From: Methylophilus sp. 13
GTDB taxonomy: Bacteria > Pseudomonadota > Gammaproteobacteria > Burkholderiales > Methylophilaceae
Assembly: GCF_015354335.1 (NCBI RefSeq)
Contig: NZ_JADKYR010000003.1
Span: forward strand, 124,001 to 188,000
DNA length: 64,000 bases
Direction: 5' to 3'
Both the position numbers and the translations under genes were made by a program. Under the pieces are notes generated by a model, which did not search any database, was not told where the DNA came from, and saw only the letters and a program-made list of their open reading frames with translations. This document shows positions 19,922 to 28,176 of this stretch, piece by piece (position 1 is the stretch's first letter; every line of letters starts with the position of its first letter).

Positions 19922-19931
19922 ATAAAGTCAA
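19903..19931 (-). promoter_or_regulatory. Promoter of the Fur-box microprotein operon
   Basis: On the minus strand, TTGACT (19931-19926) and TATCAT (19908-19903) are separated by 17 bp, with the Fur palindrome lying over the spacer and -10. It is 30 bp upstream of the first start codon. Confidence 0.7.
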
Positions 19932-19993
19932 CCAAAATGACAGCAGGCGTGATAGCGGTGGTAAATAAGGGCCAGAGATCGTGCGATTAGCGA

Positions 19994-22480
19994 TTAGCGA
20001 TGGTGCGGGTAGGCCAGCAAGAATGCGGTGGCATCCTCGACTTGCATGGGTTTGCTTAACAGGTAGCCTTGCATTTCATCACAGCCTTGCGCCTGCAAAA
20101 AGGCTTGTTGTTCAGGCGTTTCCACCCCTTCGGCAATGGTTTTCAGGCCCAGGCTGCGCGCCAGTTGAATGATGGCAATGACAATGGCCTTGTCTTCATC
20201 ATCGGTGGTGAGGTCGCGCACAAAAGACTGATCGACCTTGAGCTTATAGACCTTGAATTTTTTGAGATAACTTAAAGACGAATAGCCAGTCCCGAAGTCG
20301 TCAATCGACAGCCGTACGCCTAGCGCGTTGAGCGCATCCATCATGGTCACCGCCCCCATGGGGTTCTCTAGGGCTACACCTTCGGTCAGTTCAAGCTCTA
20401 GGCAATCTGGTGCCACGTCATAGCGCTCAAGCGTGCTTTTCACCAGCGCAGGTAATTTGGGATCACGGAACTGAATGCTGGAGAGATTGACCGAGACCGT
20501 CATCTTGTCTAATCCCAACTGCTGCCAACGCTTAATTTGCTGCGTCGCCTGTTCCAGTACCCAGCTACCAATGGCAATAATCAGCCCGTTAGACTCCGCC
20601 AGTGGAATAAACTCTGCAGGCGAGATAAAGCCCAACTGTGGATGCTGCCAGCGCAACAACGCCTCTACGCCAACCAACTGACCATTCTCCAGTGCAATTT
20701 GTGGCTGGTAATACACTGCCAATTGCCCCAGGGCAATGGCGTGACGCAGGCCATTCACCAATTGCAAATTGCGCGCCGTTTGCAATTGCATATGATTACT
20801 AAAGAAGCGAAAACTGTTACGACTCTCCTGCTTGGCGCGATACATGGCGACATCGGCATTGCGTTGCAGGCTTTCCATATCCAGCCCGTCATCAGGATAA
20901 ATCGCCACGCCTATTGAGGCCGTGATCGTTAACTCATACTGGTCAATAATCACAGGCAACTCAACCACCTTGAGCAGGCGCTCGACCATGTCCTTGGCCA
21001 TCGCCTGATCGGCCTCAGTGAGCAGAAAGACAAACTCGTCACCGCCCAGGCGGCAAATCGTATCTTGCGGGCGCACCATGGCCTGAAAGCGCTTGGTCAG
21101 TGCCACCAGCAGATTATCGCCGTAGCGATGGCCCAGACTATCATTCACGTCCTTAAAGTGGTCCAGGTCGAGAAACATCAACGCAAACTGCCCATCCTGA
21201 TCCCAGGCTTTTTCGATTTCAGCCATCACGCGCTCGGTGAGCAGGTTGCGATTCGGCAGCCCGGTCAAGGCGTCATAATTAGCCAGAAACCGAATGCGCT
21301 CCTCAGCCTGTTTTCGCGTGGTAATGTCGCGGATAAACGCGCTGTAATAACGATCGTCGTCGCGCTCGATTTCAACAATCGTCAGCTCGATCGGAAACTC
21401 CTGACCATCGCGCCGGATCGCCGTGATCTCAATCAACTTACCCAGCAGCGTAGATTGGCCAGTTTGCTGCAAGCGCAGCATGCCCTGATGATGCGCCTCC
21501 CTGTAAGCGGAAGGGACAATGACCTCGCCCAGATCGCGTCCCATGACATCAGCTCGCGCATAGCCAAACAGTTGGCTGGCCGCCCGATTCCACTCTACAA
21601 TCCGCCCGGCCTGATCAATATTCACAATTGCATCCAGCGCGTTTTCAAGCACAAGCTGCGCGCGCTGCTCACTGATCTGCAAATCCCGCCTAAAAGCCGT
21701 GCGCTGCGCCTCTACCGCAAAGCGGTCCAGCGCAAAATCAATATTGGCCGCCATGTCCTTGAGCAAATGCTGGATGTTTTCATGAAACGCCTGCGGCTGC
21801 TGGGCATACAATGCCAGGCAACCTATCACCCGGCCTTCTGTATGCAACGGTAAAAAAGCGGCTGAATGCCAATTGAACTCCTTGGCTTTGTCATGCCAGG
21901 GCGCGGTGACCGGATGCGTTTGGAAATGCTGCACCCAGTAAGGATGGTCTGACACAATCGCCAACCCACAAGGTCCTCTGCCACTGACCTGTGAAGGATC
22001 TGCCGTAATGGTCAGCTGATCAAGATACTCAAGCCCTGAACCATAAGCACTCGCCACCCGAACCTGCTTGGTATCATGATCCAGCTCACCGACCCAGACT
22101 AGATTCGCGTGGCCCAGATGTACAATAATGCGACAAATCTGGTCGAACAGCGCCTGTTGATTCTGGCTTTGAATAATTAACTGATTACACTGACTTAAAG
22201 CCATGTAGAGCTGATTCAGCTGCCTATGCAGCGCGCTGGCTTCAGCCTGCTGTGCCTCCACACGTCGCTTGAAGAGCACTTGCTGGCGCCAGGCCAACCA
22301 GCCGCCCACACTCCACACCACTAGGCCGATCACCAGAAGCAAACTGACAGAACCCGCCTCGGCAGAAAAATCATCGCCCGTCGCCAAATATAGGCAACAC
22401 AATAGAACACACAAGCCTATCAGCCATATCATTCTGATAAGCGCGCCCTGCCCTGCGAATATGTTTTTTTGTGCAGTCAT
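19994..22480 (-). CDS. Membrane GAF-PAS-GGDEF-EAL protein
   Basis: Cyclic di-GMP turnover protein. The frame is open to 22615, but the ATG at 22480 gives a sensible start with two membrane helices near residues 17-35 and 45-63. A GAF domain follows (about 100-265), then a PAS domain (ENALDAIVNIDQAGRIVEWN), a GGDEF domain with intact RLGGDEFVFLL and an EAL domain with VEALLRW, IDDFGTGYSS and IAEGVET. Both catalytic sites look intact, so either activity is possible. The gene faces away from a small membrane protein and a PilZ gene, which may be part of the same signalling set. Confidence 0.93.
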   Translation of the reverse strand: MTAQKNIFAGQGALIRMIWLIGLCVLLCCLYLATGDDFSAEAGSVSLLLVIGLVVWSVGGWLAWRQQVLFKRRVEAQQAEASALHRQLNQLYMALSQCNQLIIQSQNQQALFDQICRIIVHLGHANLVWVGELDHDTKQVRVASAYGSGLEYLDQLTITADPSQVSGRGPCGLAIVSDHPYWVQHFQTHPVTAPWHDKAKEFNWHSAAFLPLHTEGRVIGCLALYAQQPQAFHENIQHLLKDMAANIDFALDRFAVEAQRTAFRRDLQISEQRAQLVLENALDAIVNIDQAGRIVEWNRAASQLFGYARADVMGRDLGEVIVPSAYREAHHQGMLRLQQTGQSTLLGKLIEITAIRRDGQEFPIELTIVEIERDDDRYYSAFIRDITTRKQAEERIRFLANYDALTGLPNRNLLTERVMAEIEKAWDQDGQFALMFLDLDHFKDVNDSLGHRYGDNLLVALTKRFQAMVRPQDTICRLGGDEFVFLLTEADQAMAKDMVERLLKVVELPVIIDQYELTITASIGVAIYPDDGLDMESLQRNADVAMYRAKQESRNSFRFFSNHMQLQTARNLQLVNGLRHAIALGQLAVYYQPQIALENGQLVGVEALLRWQHPQLGFISPAEFIPLAESNGLIIAIGSWVLEQATQQIKRWQQLGLDKMTVSVNLSSIQFRDPKLPALVKSTLERYDVAPDCLELELTEGVALENPMGAVTMMDALNALGVRLSIDDFGTGYSSLSYLKKFKVYKLKVDQSFVRDLTTDDEDKAIVIAIIQLARSLGLKTIAEGVETPEQQAFLQAQGCDEMQGYLLSKPMQVEDATAFLLAYPHHR

Positions 22481-22829
22481 GGATGTCCAGCTTAAGCCCC
22501 CGCACATTAATTTAAGGGAAGTGACTAAAATCAATTCGCCAATTACACAGATAAACATCCGACAAATTGATTGATACAGATGAATCAGTGATACAGACCG
22601 GCCAGACATCAACACGACCAGACAAGTTTAAGACAGGGGTATGGCGCGAAATACAAACATCACCAGACCAACAATTACCGCAGCAAAGATGCTAATACAA
22701 GCGTTTAAAAATAACCAGCCCATCCCCTGCATGCAAAATGTCACCACTAGACCTCAATCGCGGGAATCATCCCCAAACCGCATTAAACCAGATATATTTA
22801 TAATCATAAAAACAACTCGGGGGGACAAA

Positions 22830-23066
22830 ATGGACTTTAAAGTATTCTCGGCATTCTATTTGGTACCACTCATTATCTCCGCCATCGGCTCGCTGATTGA
22901 ATTCAGAAACTGCGAATTCAACACCCCCAGGCACGCCCTGGGCAAAGCCTTCTTCCTCACATTCAGGAGCATGGTGCCTGTCCTCAACATCTTCTCCGCC
23001 ATCCTCTACTTGATGACCTGCGGCGCCTACACCTGGAAAAAGTGCACCCTGAGCAAAAAGCAGTGA
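22830..23066 (+). CDS. Small two-helix membrane protein, unknown
   Basis: A 78-residue protein from the ATG at 22830, preceded by a GGGGGGA ribosome site. The frame extends upstream to 22641, but that part is low-complexity and lacks a ribosome site. Two hydrophobic segments are visible, FSAFYLVPLIISAIGSLI and MVPVLNIFSAILYLMTCG, joined by a charged loop (EFRNCEFNTPRHALGKA). The end is basic (KKCTLSKKQ). A clear terminator follows within 15 bp. No family recognised. It lies between the GGDEF-EAL gene and the PilZ gene. Confidence 0.65.
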   Translation: MDFKVFSAFYLVPLIISAIGSLIEFRNCEFNTPRHALGKAFFLTFRSMVPVLNIFSAILYLMTCGAYTWKKCTLSKKQ

Positions 23067-23075
23067 GCCAAAAAC

Positions 23076-23109
23076 AAAAAGACCCAAGGCACACACCCTG
23101 GGTCTTTTA
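23076..23109. terminator. Terminator after small membrane protein gene
   Basis: Stem AAAAGACCCA/TGGGTCTTTT extended by AGG/CCC-type pairing with loop CACACA. It lies between convergent genes and can serve both. Confidence 0.85.
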
Positions 23110-23139
23110 TCTCTCGTGGCGACCATCCGCCCACACGGC

Positions 23140-23481
23140 TTATCTGGACATCACTGACTGAATCAAGTGTTTATTTTCTGACGGCACATCCAGAAACTCC
23201 AAATTAGTCCTGAATCCCCGCATCCCGCACAAGGATGAAAAAACCACCCGGCAGTTAAACCTGTATTTGCGCAAGCCAGACTCAGCCGCCACCGGAATCT
23301 CCACATCACACACCTGCCCGGGCTTGTAATACTTATCCGCAAACAGGCTCATGCCGCTCATGGAAATATCGTGGGTAACTGCAGTATAGGCGCGTCCAGT
23401 ACTATCAATTAACTGAGACTTTTTGCGCCACAAACGACGGTTTACGTCAGATGAATTGTTGTACAAACTACTGATAGACAT
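23140..23481 (-). CDS. PilZ-domain protein (c-di-GMP receptor)
   Basis: A 113-residue single-domain PilZ protein. The N-terminal arginine motif is RRLWRK (residues 15-20), followed by THDISMSGMSLFAD, the D-x-S-x-x-G motif that closes over cyclic di-GMP. Both binding motifs are intact, so ligand binding is likely. There is no output domain, so it would act by binding a partner protein. It is near a dual GGDEF-EAL gene, which may supply its signal. Confidence 0.85.
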   Translation of the reverse strand: MSISSLYNNSSDVNRRLWRKKSQLIDSTGRAYTAVTHDISMSGMSLFADKYYKPGQVCDVEIPVAAESGLRKYRFNCRVVFSSLCGMRGFRTNLEFLDVPSENKHLIQSVMSR

Positions 23482-24279
23482 GATGCAAAAAACGTCAAAA
23501 ACATTTACTTAATTGACCAATATTTTATTAAGGATTTTTGCTCTGAACAAGAGGGTTTTCTTTAAAGAAAAAACATTAAATCGCATCGCTAATATGCAGA
23601 TTGCAAGCTTATCTGGTCATATCTAACCTTTGAAGCAAAGCCACCACAACAGCCAACGATTCCCACTAGGATCACCCGTTTATTACTCAGCCCCTGATTG
23701 CTTGCATATGATTCAAGGCGTTCGGCTTTGGATAAGGCTGCCGGGTGGCTTAACCTATTAGCTAAGTGAGGTATTACACTCTTTTATATAGGCCTCTGAC
23801 CTAAAATAAAAAAACGCCAATCAACTAAAGATGCGCTAGAAATCTGAATCTTTAGCCATCAATAAATTCACGCATCTGAATTAAAAGGTCATGTAAATAT
23901 TTATCTTCAATCGCAGCAGAGAAACTATATCCATTAAAAATAATAGAGCCATTTTCAGTAAGCTTTCGACAAAACTTGCTTATCAGAAATAATACTAGCC
24001 AGTCGTTTAAGCTCTCTAAACTTTTGGGATAATTTATTGATGCGTCTAACTCCAAGACGAGCGACTATGGGTAAAGTTTGGTGCTGCGAGTGAGTGAATC
24101 TCGGGGCATATTGCTCAAAAAGCTGAAAGCCTAAAATTTGAAATTCAGCGGTTTAACTAGTTAAATAATCAAATACTTTTTAGCTATGGCAAAAGATTTT
24201 TCGGAGGATTAATATTAGACAAACATAACTAAATATCTAACCAAGAAAGCTTATGCAATAAAAATAAAGGGGGTCCTCT
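23482..24279. other. AT-rich intergenic region before the accessory island
   Basis: About 800 bp with visibly lower G+C than the flanking core genes. It holds a perfect 16-bp palindrome TTTTCTTTAAAGAAAA at 23556-23571 and one weak minus-strand reading frame (23852-24055). No integrase, transposase or tRNA remnant was seen. It marks the left side of the accessory island. Confidence 0.6.
23852..24055 (-). CDS. Possible small hypothetical protein, 67 aa
   Basis: Weak candidate. It starts at TTG (24055) with no clear ribosome site. The product (MELDASINYPKSLESLN at the start, IQMREFIDG at the end) has a plausible amino-acid mix for a soluble protein but matches no family I know. It could be a relic or a chance reading frame in AT-rich DNA. 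Confidence 0.25.
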   Translation of the reverse strand: MELDASINYPKSLESLNDWLVLFLISKFCRKLTENGSIIFNGYSFSAAIEDKYLHDLLIQMREFIDG

Positions 24280-25266
24280 ATGGGGTGGAAGGGTACGGTG
24301 AGATCAATCAATGCAGCATATCGAGCTGCAGAGCGTGACTCAAAACGACGTCATCGGGAATTGCAAAGGCAAGAAAAAGAATATGCAAAAATGCAGTTGC
24401 TCGACCAAGCCGTTTACGATGTTGATGCTTATGAAAATCATCTAGAGCGATTTCTTTCAATTCACAAAGAATCGATATCCCCTATAAATTGGATTGGAAT
24501 AAAGAACCAGTCTGAACCTAAAAAACCACCTCTATCTTCTGAACATGAAGACGCAGCTAAACAAAAGGAGGCTGCTTATAAACCCAGCTGGATAGATCGG
24601 CTATTTGGGTTAGAAAAGAGGAAACGTACCAAACTGGCTTCAGAGATTAAACAGGCAATTGAACAAGACGTTTCAGCTAACAATCAAGCCGAGCTAGAGT
24701 GGATGAATGCCCATGCCGAATGGGCAGCAGATATCGCACTTGCCGAAGGGATATTAAAAGATGATGCTCAAGCTAAGCTTGACGCCATTCGGCAAATTGA
24801 CCCCTTTTCAGAATTAACTGAACTTGGTTCTGAACTGAAGTTTAGTATAGATGAAACAGGTTTACTCGAGTGCGAATTAATGGCTCATGGAAAAAGTGTT
24901 ATTCCTGATGAGATTAAATCTTTATTAAGCAGTGGAAAACTATCGGTCAAGAAAATGCCGATCACTAAGTTCTATGAGTTGTATCAGGATTATGTCTGTG
25001 GCTGCGCTCTACGCATTGCCAACGAGCTTTTTAGTATTCTGCAAGAGGACAAAGTAGTCATTACAGTTATTGATACTCTCTTAAATACGAGTAATGGTCA
25101 TCTAGAGGAAAAGCCAATATTAAGTGTTCTAATTCCCCGAGTGACAATGTCTAAGTTAAACATGGTGACTGTTGACCCCTCCGACTCGATGAGCAACTTT
25201 ATTCATAACATGAGTTTCAACAAAAAGACTGGATTCTCTGCCGTTTCGAAAGTCAACTTATCATGA
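24280..25266 (+). CDS. Unknown coiled-coil protein, first gene of HEPN-like two-gene module
   Basis: A 328-residue protein with AAGGGGG six bases before the ATG. Residues 1-45 are a basic helical or coiled-coil segment (MGWKGTVRSINAAYRAAERD, RRHRELQRQEKEYAKMQ). A linker with PKKPP follows, then WIDRLFGLEKRKRTKLASE, an acidic helical region near 150-175, and a C-terminal alpha/beta domain with KVVITVIDTLLN and PILSVLIPRVTMSKLN. I recall similar unannotated proteins in other proteobacteria but no function. It overlaps the next gene by four bases (ATGA), so the two products are probably made together. Confidence 0.8.
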   Translation: MGWKGTVRSINAAYRAAERDSKRRHRELQRQEKEYAKMQLLDQAVYDVDAYENHLERFLSIHKESISPINWIGIKNQSEPKKPPLSSEHEDAAKQKEAAYKPSWIDRLFGLEKRKRTKLASEIKQAIEQDVSANNQAELEWMNAHAEWAADIALAEGILKDDAQAKLDAIRQIDPFSELTELGSELKFSIDETGLLECELMAHGKSVIPDEIKSLLSSGKLSVKKMPITKFYELYQDYVCGCALRIANELFSILQEDKVVITVIDTLLNTSNGHLEEKPILSVLIPRVTMSKLNMVTVDPSDSMSNFIHNMSFNKKTGFSAVSKVNLS

Positions 25267-26174
25267 CTAAAAGTAACCTCGGCAATCAGCTTTATTTCTT
25301 AGTAACAACTGCACGTGATGCTCTATTTGACCAAGGTGAGCTAGCGCAGCTAACCTATGGTGCATTTGATGTTGTTGCCAATAATGTAACCAATTTAGAA
25401 ACTACAGAAATAGAGATTTCTTTCCCTGTCGGATATCGAGCGGATCACACTGCAATTCTAAGCCAAAAGAAATACACTAAAGAAGAATTACTCCAACGAT
25501 ACCAATTTTTGGCCCATCAACAGATGCCAATAAATGGTATAGCCCAGTTAGTCTCTATCTCAGAAACTCTTCTTGGAGATATAGTCCGCAATGTAATTAT
25601 GCGCTACCCCCAAAAGCTAGGGAATAAACGCTCCGTCCAACTAAGTACTGTCCTTGAAGCCCAATCCCTAGAAGAAATCCATCTTAAGGCAATGGACACA
25701 CTACTTAATGAATTATCATACAAGTCTCCAAATGAATTCTCTGACTCATTCAAAGAACTTACCTCCATCACTTTATTAGAATGCCCAGCCTTTCATAAAT
25801 ATATTGAAATGAAAGCCACCAGAGATATTCATGTTCATAATCGAGGAGTCTCAAATAAAACATACTTAAAAAAAGCAGGCTCACATGCTCGAGCCAAAGA
25901 TGGTCAATCATTACCTGTTGATATCCCCTATTTTCTTGAATCTTATGAAGCATGCATACAAATTACCGAATGGCTTGAACAGGAGCTAGACGAACGTTGG
26001 CACAGTACAGTACGTGAATCTATAAGAAACAACTCCGAAGATAATGCATCGAAAAATAATGGATCGACTGAACATCAAAGTTCTGATGCTATTCCATTGA
26101 GTGATATCTCTTTAGAAGATATCGCAAAACCCAAGAAGCAAAGAAAAAAGAAAACCAAGACACCGGCGGCTTAA
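25263..26174 (+). CDS. HEPN-like protein, second gene of two-gene module
   Basis: A 303-residue, mainly helical protein. Near residue 190 it has ATRDIHVHNRGVSNKTYL, which fits the R-x4-H signature of HEPN domains; a preceding glutamate and following HNRG are also typical. Many HEPN proteins are RNases in defence, toxin-antitoxin or abortive-infection systems. The C-terminus is low-complexity, first Asn/Ser-rich and then strongly basic (KPKKQRKKKTKTPAA), which could bind nucleic acid. The ATGA overlap ties it to the preceding gene. The HEPN call is by motif only. Confidence 0.75.
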   Translation: MTKSNLGNQLYFLVTTARDALFDQGELAQLTYGAFDVVANNVTNLETTEIEISFPVGYRADHTAILSQKKYTKEELLQRYQFLAHQQMPINGIAQLVSISETLLGDIVRNVIMRYPQKLGNKRSVQLSTVLEAQSLEEIHLKAMDTLLNELSYKSPNEFSDSFKELTSITLLECPAFHKYIEMKATRDIHVHNRGVSNKTYLKKAGSHARAKDGQSLPVDIPYFLESYEACIQITEWLEQELDERWHSTVRESIRNNSEDNASKNNGSTEHQSSDAIPLSDISLEDIAKPKKQRKKKTKTPAA

Positions 26175-26437
26175 TAATTTGAATTCCCACGCCAAGCCAA
26201 CATAACGGCCAATCATTGCCACCCGAATTACCTTCGTATCAACCAGTCCTGGATTACGAGACTAAGGCTCAAGACATGCGACTCTGTGGACATAGCTGGT
26301 CGCTAGAGGTGGATGAGCTCTGTAGTAACCTGATGGCGTAAATGGCTTAACAATCCTGAAACGTCGGAATTCTGAAAACTGCTAAAACTACGTTGAATTA
26401 AAAATAGTGAAAACTGAAATCTGGAATGCTGAAAAGA
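26175..26437. other. Intergenic region between island and tRNA-Lys
   Basis: About 260 bp before the tRNA terminator, with no credible gene. It contains a direct-repeat-like run of TGAAAAC/CTGAAA units near 26370-26435 (GAAAACTG, GAAAACTGAAATCTGGAATG, CTGAAAAG). No tRNA-fragment repeat that would mark an att site was seen. Confidence 0.5.
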
Positions 26438-26471
26438 AAAACGGCTCGCATTTCTGCAAGCCGTCTTTTTA
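26438..26471 (-). terminator. Terminator of tRNA-Lys
   Basis: On the minus strand, stem ACGGCTTGCA/TGCGAGCCGT with loop GAAA, then TTTTTCTTTTC. It lies directly downstream of the tRNA. Confidence 0.88.
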
Positions 26472-26476
26472 TATTT

Positions 26477-26552
26477 TGGTAGGGTGTGCGGGGATCGAAC
26501 CCACGACAAACGGATTAAAAGTCCGCTGCTCTACCAGCTGAGCTAACACCCC
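26477..26552 (-). tRNA. tRNA-Lys (anticodon TTT)
   Basis: A 76-base cloverleaf with encoded CCA. The acceptor stem is GGGGTGT/ACACCCT with a G-U first pair. The D arm has GCTCAGCTGGTAGAGC, the anticodon stem-loop is CGGACTTTTAATCCG giving anticodon TTT, and the T arm holds GGTTCGATCC. It lies 140 bp downstream of ffh on the same strand, and the accessory island lies on its 3' side. Confidence 0.97.
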
Positions 26553-26691
26553 ATCTGTTTCTTGTCTGCCGCTTTGTTTTGCGTCAAATTTGAAAGAACG
26601 CGATTATGGGGGATGAATTAAATTTGGTCAATGCTGTTTTGGCTTTTTTTGTATAAAAAGTTTATTTTTTTATTCATCCCGATTTTTTGCT

Positions 26692-28053
26692 TTACATTCC
26701 GGGGAATTTTCCGCCCATCATGCCTCCCATGCCCCGCATCAGCTTGGCCATGCCACCTTTGCTAAACATCTTCATCATCTTTTGCGTTTCTTCAAATTGA
26801 TTGAGCAGGCGGTTGACGTCTTGCACTTGCACACCGCTACCGGCGGCGATCCGTTTTTTGCGCGTGGCTTTAATCAGCTCGGGTTTGCGGCGCTCTTCTG
26901 CCGTCATGCTATTAATGATGCCTTCGATGCGGCGCATGGATTTATCCACGTCGTCGGTGTTGATCTTTTGCGCCATGCCGGAAATCTGGCTGGGCATTTT
27001 GTCCATGAGTGAGGCCATGCCGCCCATTTTGCGCATTTGCAGCATTTGCGCTTTAAAGTCTTCGAGGTCAAACTTGGCGCCGGACTTGATTTTGTCGGCG
27101 ACTTTTTGCGCCTCGGCCATATCGACCTTTTTATGCGCTTCTTCAATCAGGCTTAAAACGTCGCCCATGCCGAGGATACGGCCCGCCATGCGGTCTGGGT
27201 GGAATGGCTCCAGGCCATCCACTTTTTCACTCACGCCGATAAACTTGATCGGCTTGCCGGTGACGTGGCGCACAGAGAGAGCGGCACCACCACGTGCATC
27301 GCCGTCCAGCTTGGTGACGATGACGCCGGTGAGTGGCAGGGTTTCGCCAAACGCTTTGGCGGTGTTGACGGCATCCTGGCCTTGCATGGCGTCGACCACA
27401 AACAAGGTTTCGGTGGGTTTGAGGTAGGCATGCAGGTCTTTGATTTCGGCCATCATGGCTTCATCAATGGCTAAACGACCGGCCGTATCAAAAATCACCA
27501 CATCGTAGTAATTCTTTTTGGCTTGATCCATGACCTGCGCAGCAATGTCCAGCGGCTTTTGCTGCGGGTTGGAATCAAAGCAGTCGATCTCCAGCTGTTT
27601 GGCCAGCGTTTGCAACTGGGTAATCGCCGCAGGGCGGTAAACGTCGGCACTGGCCAGCAGGACTTTTTTCTTTTGCTCTTTGAGCAGCTTGGCCAACTTG
27701 CCTGAGGTGGTGGTTTTACCTGCCCCCTGCAAACCTGCCATCAAAATCACCACAGGCGGCACGGCGGCCAGGTTAAGGCCGACGTTGGCTTTACCCATGA
27801 GCTCGGTGAGTTCATCATTCACTACCTCAATCACGGCCTGGCCGGGGGTGAGGCTTTGCAATACGTCGCGGCCATTAGCACGCTCTTTCACGCGTGCAAT
27901 AAAGTCTTTAACTACTGGCAGGGCCACGTCGGCCTCCAGCAGGGCCATGCGGACTTCGCGCATGGCATCGGCAATATTGTCTTCAGTCAATCGGGCTTGG
28001 CCGCGCAGGTTTTTAATCACGCCCTGCAAACGGCCGGTCAGGTTTTCCAGCAT
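26692..28053 (-). CDS. ffh: Signal recognition particle protein Ffh
   Basis: GTPase that binds 4.5S RNA and signal sequences and brings ribosomes to FtsY and the Sec translocon. The ATG at 28053 (MLENLTGRLQG) has GAAAGG upstream and gives 453 residues; an upstream in-frame ATG at 28074 is less likely. The N domain is followed by the G domain with GLQGAGKTTTSGKL, DTAGRLAID and TKLDGDARGG. The C-terminal M domain is methionine-rich and ends MGGMMGGKFPGM. It is divergent from the YpjD-like gene. Confidence 0.97.
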   Translation of the reverse strand: MLENLTGRLQGVIKNLRGQARLTEDNIADAMREVRMALLEADVALPVVKDFIARVKERANGRDVLQSLTPGQAVIEVVNDELTELMGKANVGLNLAAVPPVVILMAGLQGAGKTTTSGKLAKLLKEQKKKVLLASADVYRPAAITQLQTLAKQLEIDCFDSNPQQKPLDIAAQVMDQAKKNYYDVVIFDTAGRLAIDEAMMAEIKDLHAYLKPTETLFVVDAMQGQDAVNTAKAFGETLPLTGVIVTKLDGDARGGAALSVRHVTGKPIKFIGVSEKVDGLEPFHPDRMAGRILGMGDVLSLIEEAHKKVDMAEAQKVADKIKSGAKFDLEDFKAQMLQMRKMGGMASLMDKMPSQISGMAQKINTDDVDKSMRRIEGIINSMTAEERRKPELIKATRKKRIAAGSGVQVQDVNRLLNQFEETQKMMKMFSKGGMAKLMRGMGGMMGGKFPGM

Positions 28054-28176
28054 GGAAGGCCTTTCTTTCATCATTCATGAAATTTGTATAAAGTGATTTT
28101 ACATCATGGTGGGGCAACCCTTGCAATAAAGCGCATGCATCCGGCGTTTGCGCGGCAGTAACCCTAGGCGAATGCA

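Noticed and set aside
20000-22000. Long plus-strand reading frames opposite the GGDEF-EAL gene (for example 21065-21853)
   Set aside because: They mirror the codons of a clear multi-domain protein on the other strand and have no family features or ribosome sites.
22641-22829. N-terminal extension of the small membrane protein
   Set aside because: Low-complexity Thr/Asn/Pro-rich sequence without a ribosome site, while a strong site precedes the ATG at 22830.
26175-26552. Attachment site of an integrated element at tRNA-Lys
   Set aside because: No integrase and no repeat of the tRNA 3' end was found on the other side of the island; this would need a comparison with an empty site.
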